49,872 bases of DNA from Pseudoalteromonas luteoviolacea B = ATCC 29581 (GTDB lineage Bacteria; Pseudomonadota; Gammaproteobacteria; Enterobacterales; Alteromonadaceae): positions 1 to 49,872 of the forward strand of contig CAPN01000027.1 in NCBI GenBank assembly GCA_000333235.1. The letters run 5' to 3'. The translations under genes and the position numbers were made by a program. The notes beneath the pieces were generated by a model. The model made no database searches, was not told the origin of the DNA, and was given only the letters and a program-made list of their open reading frames with translations. Positions 46,066 to 49,872 of this stretch are shown piece after piece (position 1 is the first letter of the stretch; the number at the start of each line of letters is the position of its first letter).

Positions 46066-49000
46066 AACAACAACATTGGATGGATCGTTTTGTTACGCAA
46101 CCTACTTTACCCATAGTGCTATCAGTGATGATTTGCCTCGCAGGATTATGGTCAGTAGCTAAAATTGCAGTATTGCAATTTCCAAAAATTGAAAGTGCCT
46201 CTTTAGTCATTGAAACCCAATACATTGGCGCATCCGCTCATGTCGTAAAAGGTTTTATTACTGAGCCGATTGAGCGAGTTGCCGCAACAGTTCCAGGCGT
46301 AGACTATGTTGATGCCGTAAGCAAAGCAGGCAAAAGTACGGTCACGGCATATTTAAAGCTTAATGAAGATAGTACAAGTGTGTTAGCTGAACTCACAGCA
46401 CGTTTAGGTCAAGTTAAACATTTGCTACCGAGTGACGCAGAAGATCCAACCATTAATGTGACACGAGCTGACCGTCCCCATGCATTATTTTATCTCAATA
46501 TTGAGCATCGAAATGTGCCGCTAACACAACTCACTGACTATTTATCACGTCAAGTAACACCTATTCTTACGGGTATTAAGGGAGTGCAAAAAGTCGACAT
46601 TGAAGGCGGTCGCACGCCAGCGATGCGTGTTTACTTAGATTCCGAACGCTTAGATGCTTTTAATATCAGTGCGGATGAGGTGTTTGCAGCATTACGTGCT
46701 AACAACACAATTGCGACGCTAGGTTTTACTGAAACCAATAAACAACATATTGATTTAGTTGCTAATACTCAACTTAAGCAAGTTGCTGAATTTGAACAGC
46801 TGGTGGTGCGTCAGTTTAACAATGAAACGCTTTACCTTCGAGATATTGCCAACGTTGAGCTTGGCTCTGAGCAGCCACAAGTATCAGCGCGCTTAGATCA
46901 GCACGACACTGTGTATATTTCGGTGTGGCCTCTACCTGGTGCTAACGAAATTGCGGTAGGCGATGCGCTTTACGCCATGACGGATAAAATCAATCAAACA
47001 CTGCCTGACGGACTGCGAATTAATTATGCCTACGATGGCACTTTATATATGCGAGATGCACTTTTTGAAATTTTCACGACTTTGATAGAAACCGTGGTGC
47101 TCGTTGGCTTAGTAGTACTATTTATGATGGGATCATTTCGTAGCGCGGTAGTACCTTTAATCACTATCCCAATATCCATCTTAGGCGCAATAGCAGCTAT
47201 GTACATGGTGGGCTTCTCCCTCAATCTATTGACCGTTTTAGCAATTGTATTATCCGTGGGGTTGGTTGTTGATGATGCTATTGTGGTGGTAGAAAACGTG
47301 GCGAGATACATTCGTAATGGAGAAAATCGCATTAATGCAGCATTGATCAGTGCGAAGCAATTGTTTAAACCAATCGTCGCGATGACACTGACCTTAGCGA
47401 TGGTCTACTTGCCAATCGGTTTTTTGACCGGCTTAACCGGGATATTATTTAAAGAGTTTGCATTCACTTTGGCGCTTACGGTGATTTTATCTGGAGTCGT
47501 CGCACTAACGCTGTCTCCTATCATGAGTGCCTATGTAATACCTGAAGGCGGTAAAGAAAGTTCACTTACATGTCGTGTTAATGAGGCGTTTGATACACTT
47601 AAAAATCAGTATCAACGATGGTTATTAAAATCACTAAATTACCGTCAACAAGTTGTATTTGCTGCCTTTACCTTAAGTATCTTGGTTATTCCTTTTTATC
47701 ACGGTTCGCAAAAAGAACTCGCCCCTGTTGAAGATCAAAGTAGCATTTTCGTTTTGGTACAATCGCCACCTGAATCCTCGTTAACCTATAACGAGCAACA
47801 TCTTCATCCAATGGTAGATAGACTATTAACGATCCCTGGCACGACGCAAATGTGGCAAAACATTTTCACTAACTCAGCGTTTGGAGGGATAGAATTTGTA
47901 AGCTCCAGTGAGCGAGATTATACCACCAAATCAATTTTGCCTGAGGTATACGGACGTTTATCACAATCTCCAGGGATAAATCCATTGCCGATTTTACCTG
48001 CCCCTTTACCTACTGCGGGTCAATTTGACGTCGAAATGGTCGTGCGTTCATCGGCACCGTATGAAGAAATGAAAAAGTATGCGGATCAACTTATTGGCAG
48101 AGCATTTGCGTCGGGCCATTTCTTATATGCGGATACTGATCTTAAAATTGACTTACCGCAAATTGAGATTCAACTCGAGCGCGATAAGATAGCCGATTTG
48201 GATATGGATTTAGCTTACGTTAGTGCGCAATTGAGCGTGTTGCTATCGCATAACTATGTCAATCGTTTTGACGCTGATGGGAAAGCTTATCAAGTTATCC
48301 CTGTTGTGAATCAGAATATTAAATCAGATCCTTCGCGCTTATTGAGTTTACCTATCAAAAGCCCAGATGGCAGCAGCATCATGTTGTCTTCCATTGCGAC
48401 GATAAACTGGCAAACTGTACCTCGTCAGTTGAGTAGCTTTGGACAGCAAAATGCGTTTCGAATTTTTGGCGGAGTATTACCCACTAGCACTAAAGAAGGC
48501 GCATTAACCGCACTTGAAAGTGCGGCAAAAGAAATATTACCGCCAGGTTATACATTGGATTATGCCGGTGAATCGCGTCAGCTAAGAACTCAAGGCAATA
48601 GCATGTGGACAGTGATGGCGGTTTCTTTATTGATCGTCTATTTGTTGTTGAGTTTGCAGTTTAACAGTTTCCGCGATCCATTGGTGGTATTATTGGGGAG
48701 TGTACCCCTTGCTATGAGTGGGGCAATGATGCTGTCGTATTTTGAATTTACGACCATGAACATTTATTCACAGATTGGGCTCATTACGCTAATTGGCTTG
48801 ATAGCAAAAAATGGTATATTGATTGTGGAATTCGCCAATCATTTACAGCAAGAAAATAGAACCCGCTTAGAAGCTGTGGTCGAATCGGCAGCGACACGCT
48901 TACGCCCGATACTGATGACTAGCGCGGCAACCGTGCTTGGCCACTTCCCTTTAATGTTAGTCAGTGGGGCTGGTGCGCAGGCGCGTAATAGCATTGGCAT

Positions 49001-49133
49001 CATATTAGTTGCAGGTATGGCGATTGGCACATTATTTACGTTGTTTGTGTTACCTGCCTTTTATGTATGGCTTGCTAGCAAACGCGAGAGCAATAACATG
49101 CAACGGCAAAATCTGAAAATATCACTCGCATAA
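46062..49133 (+). CDS. RND family efflux permease
   Basis: A 1023-residue inner-membrane proton-driven exporter of the AcrB/MexF (HAE1-like) superfamily. It has the TM1 start LPIVLSVMICLAGLWSVAKI, large periplasmic loops after TM1 and TM7, and the TM4 proton-relay aspartates in VLSVGLVVDDAIVVVENVARY. The second half repeats the pattern with IGLITLIGLIAKNGILIVEFANHL. No outer-membrane factor gene follows, so a TolC-like protein from elsewhere is needed. Position directly behind the pigment genes and a matching promoter suggest export of indigoidine or an oxidised by-product, which is inference; the substrate cannot be read from sequence. Confidence 0.93.
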   Translation: MKQQHWMDRFVTQPTLPIVLSVMICLAGLWSVAKIAVLQFPKIESASLVIETQYIGASAHVVKGFITEPIERVAATVPGVDYVDAVSKAGKSTVTAYLKLNEDSTSVLAELTARLGQVKHLLPSDAEDPTINVTRADRPHALFYLNIEHRNVPLTQLTDYLSRQVTPILTGIKGVQKVDIEGGRTPAMRVYLDSERLDAFNISADEVFAALRANNTIATLGFTETNKQHIDLVANTQLKQVAEFEQLVVRQFNNETLYLRDIANVELGSEQPQVSARLDQHDTVYISVWPLPGANEIAVGDALYAMTDKINQTLPDGLRINYAYDGTLYMRDALFEIFTTLIETVVLVGLVVLFMMGSFRSAVVPLITIPISILGAIAAMYMVGFSLNLLTVLAIVLSVGLVVDDAIVVVENVARYIRNGENRINAALISAKQLFKPIVAMTLTLAMVYLPIGFLTGLTGILFKEFAFTLALTVILSGVVALTLSPIMSAYVIPEGGKESSLTCRVNEAFDTLKNQYQRWLLKSLNYRQQVVFAAFTLSILVIPFYHGSQKELAPVEDQSSIFVLVQSPPESSLTYNEQHLHPMVDRLLTIPGTTQMWQNIFTNSAFGGIEFVSSSERDYTTKSILPEVYGRLSQSPGINPLPILPAPLPTAGQFDVEMVVRSSAPYEEMKKYADQLIGRAFASGHFLYADTDLKIDLPQIEIQLERDKIADLDMDLAYVSAQLSVLLSHNYVNRFDADGKAYQVIPVVNQNIKSDPSRLLSLPIKSPDGSSIMLSSIATINWQTVPRQLSSFGQQNAFRIFGGVLPTSTKEGALTALESAAKEILPPGYTLDYAGESRQLRTQGNSMWTVMAVSLLIVYLLLSLQFNSFRDPLVVLLGSVPLAMSGAMMLSYFEFTTMNIYSQIGLITLIGLIAKNGILIVEFANHLQQENRTRLEAVVESAATRLRPILMTSAATVLGHFPLMLVSGAGAQARNSIGIILVAGMAIGTLFTLFVLPAFYVWLASKRESNNMQRQNLKISLA

Positions 49134-49153
49134 CCTATTTTTCTTCCAAATGT

Positions 49154-49184
49154 GATGGTCAGCCGAGTGTTGGCCATCTTTTAT
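49154..49184 (+). terminator. Terminator of the efflux operon
   Basis: An 8-bp stem (GATGGTCA / TGGCCATC, one G-T pair) with a 9-base loop, followed by TTTT and more T-rich sequence, 20 bp after the permease stop. Confidence 0.75.
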
Positions 49185-49240
49185 TATTATCCCCTATTTG
49201 TCTGCATCTTCAGATCGTAATTATCATCATTTAATTTCTA

Positions 49241-49249
49241 TATACCCAA
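49241..49249 (+). repeat. Solitary TATACCCAA repeat end
   Basis: TATACCCAAATAAC here matches the starts of the repeats at 5086 (TATACCCAAATACC) and 12919 (TATACCCAAATTACC). No inverted partner is found before the window end, so it may be a half element left by deletion or insertion. Confidence 0.4.
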
Positions 49250-49266
49250 ATAACTGGAAGGGACCT

Positions 49267-49575
49267 ATGTCTGTTCTTCACCGTGTTTTCAAAACTAGGA
49301 ACGCTAGGCAGGTAAACCAACGTCAAATAGATATGGTTCTACCGCACATTAGAGGATGGGCAAGAATGACAAGCGTTAGTGCGTGCTAAGAGAACACGAA
49401 ACGTTCGTTTGCTCTATTTAAAACAATCACTGCTTTGTTTTCTGAATACCACCTGTCCAAGTGCATCTCAGGATCAACAGATAGAATTACCGCTTTCATG
49501 GTATTAATAAAAGAGATGAAAGAAATCGCTGAGTGCTTTTCACTCTTCTCATTTAATTACGCAACTGAGTTTTAG
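49267..49575 (+). pseudogene. Possible decayed small gene with one in-frame stop
   Basis: GGAAGGGA lies five bases before ATG 49267, a strong ribosome-binding site. The frame (MSVLHRVFKTRNARQVNQRQ...) runs 40 codons to TAA at 49387-49389 and then stays open in the same frame for 61 more codons to TAG at 49573-49575 (ENTKRSFALFKTITALF...). This could be a disrupted gene of about 100 codons next to an insertion sequence, or chance. I recognise no family. Confidence 0.3.
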
Positions 49576-49780
49576 TGCGGCGTGAGCTGCTGTGATGCCA
49601 AAGAGGACTTCTTATTACTTTCCCATTCATGCTAAGACCGACAACTATGGTTAAGACGTTAGTTTATTTGTTTCAAATGTGTGTAAATTGAATATAGAGA
49701 AAAAGTTTAAGAGGAATTGTATAGAGCAAAGGATAATCTAGGTAAATGATTCCGGCCTTGACCCTATACTGTAATCAGAT

Positions 49781-49872
49781 TGTAACTCCCCCATAAAATG
49801 AAACAGTTCATAAGTAGAATTTTCTATTAATTGAAATAGGAAAATTGATGATGAGAAAATCTAAGTTCACCG
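49781..49872 (+). mobile_element. Left end of an IS3-type insertion sequence, cut by the window edge
   Basis: The terminal-repeat-like start TGTAACTCCCCCATAAAATG (49781-49800) is followed after about 50 bp by the start of an OrfA-like gene. TG ends with a C-run are common in IS3-family elements. The right end is outside the window, so the boundary is approximate and direct repeats cannot be checked. Confidence 0.6.
49848..49872 (+). CDS. IS3-family transposase OrfA, N-terminus only
   Basis: AGGA (49838-49841) precedes ATGATG, and the visible residues MMRKSKFT match the common start of IS3-family OrfA proteins (M-R/K-K-S-K-F-T/S). OrfA is the helix-turn-helix half of the transposase, normally fused to the DDE half OrfB by frameshifting. 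Only eight codons are in the window. Confidence 0.6.

Larger units (their letters stand above)
49185..49780. other. Spacer without a confident gene
   Basis: About 600 bp between the efflux terminator and the insertion sequence. It contains a single TATACCCAA repeat end (49241-49249) with no matching partner downstream, and a possibly decayed reading frame (49267-49575). The remaining 200 bp show no convincing promoter, hairpin or RNA gene. Confidence 0.5.

Overview
The window reads as chromosomal DNA of a marine gammaproteobacterium of the Alteromonadales, most like Pseudoalteromonas. This rests on gene order and protein signatures recalled from the group: aroE/hemF/smg/dprA/LysM next to def-fmt-rsmB-trkA, fadBA, glyQS, dnaA-dnaN-recF-gyrB facing rpmH-rnpA-yidD-yidC-mnmE, and an Xaa-Pro dipeptidase of the Alteromonas organophosphorus-anhydrolase type. 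No taxonomic search was possible.

Layout. (1) 1-240: an rRNA-type promoter points off the left edge, so an rRNA operon probably lies just outside. (2) 244-8611: yrdA, a DUF1488 gene, aroE, a truncated haemoglobin, a chemoreceptor with a haem-binding CXXCH motif, hemF, a zinc-ribbon protein (yrdD type), smg, dprA and a LysM protein. tsaC, which I expect between yrdD and hemF, is absent; a 135-bp element with inverted TATACCCAA ends sits there. (3) 8729-12908: def-fmt-rsmB-trkA operon. (4) 12909-18397: repeat elements, a PilZ protein, an orphan gene, a 95-bp tandem repeat abutting trkH, trkH, a YigZ-family gene and pepQ. (5) 18494-28029: slt, fadBA behind a FadR-like operator, tusA, a lipoprotein, glyQS. 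(6) 28213-38900: the origin-proximal block. gyrB-recF-dnaN-dnaA run leftward and rpmH-rnpA-yidD-yidC-mnmE rightward from a spacer rich in GATC sites and DnaA-box-like sequences. recF carries two perfect 16-bp parS (ParB-binding) sites. (7) 38951-49133: an accessory cluster: a PecS-like MarR regulator divergent from a single-module A-Ox-T-TE peptide synthetase of the indigoidine (blue pigment) type, a 4-oxalocrotonate-type tautomerase, an IndA/PsuG glycosidase, and an RND efflux pair. (8) 49185-49872: non-coding or decayed DNA, then the left end of an IS3-type element running off the right edge.

The most interesting system is the pigment cluster. A redox-type MarR regulator, a glutamine-specific pigment synthetase, two accessory enzymes and a dedicated export pump appear to be one unit. 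The synthetase and pump promoters share the same core (TTGACA, 16 bp, TATCTT), and the pump promoter has an inverted repeat over its -10 box followed by a structured leader.
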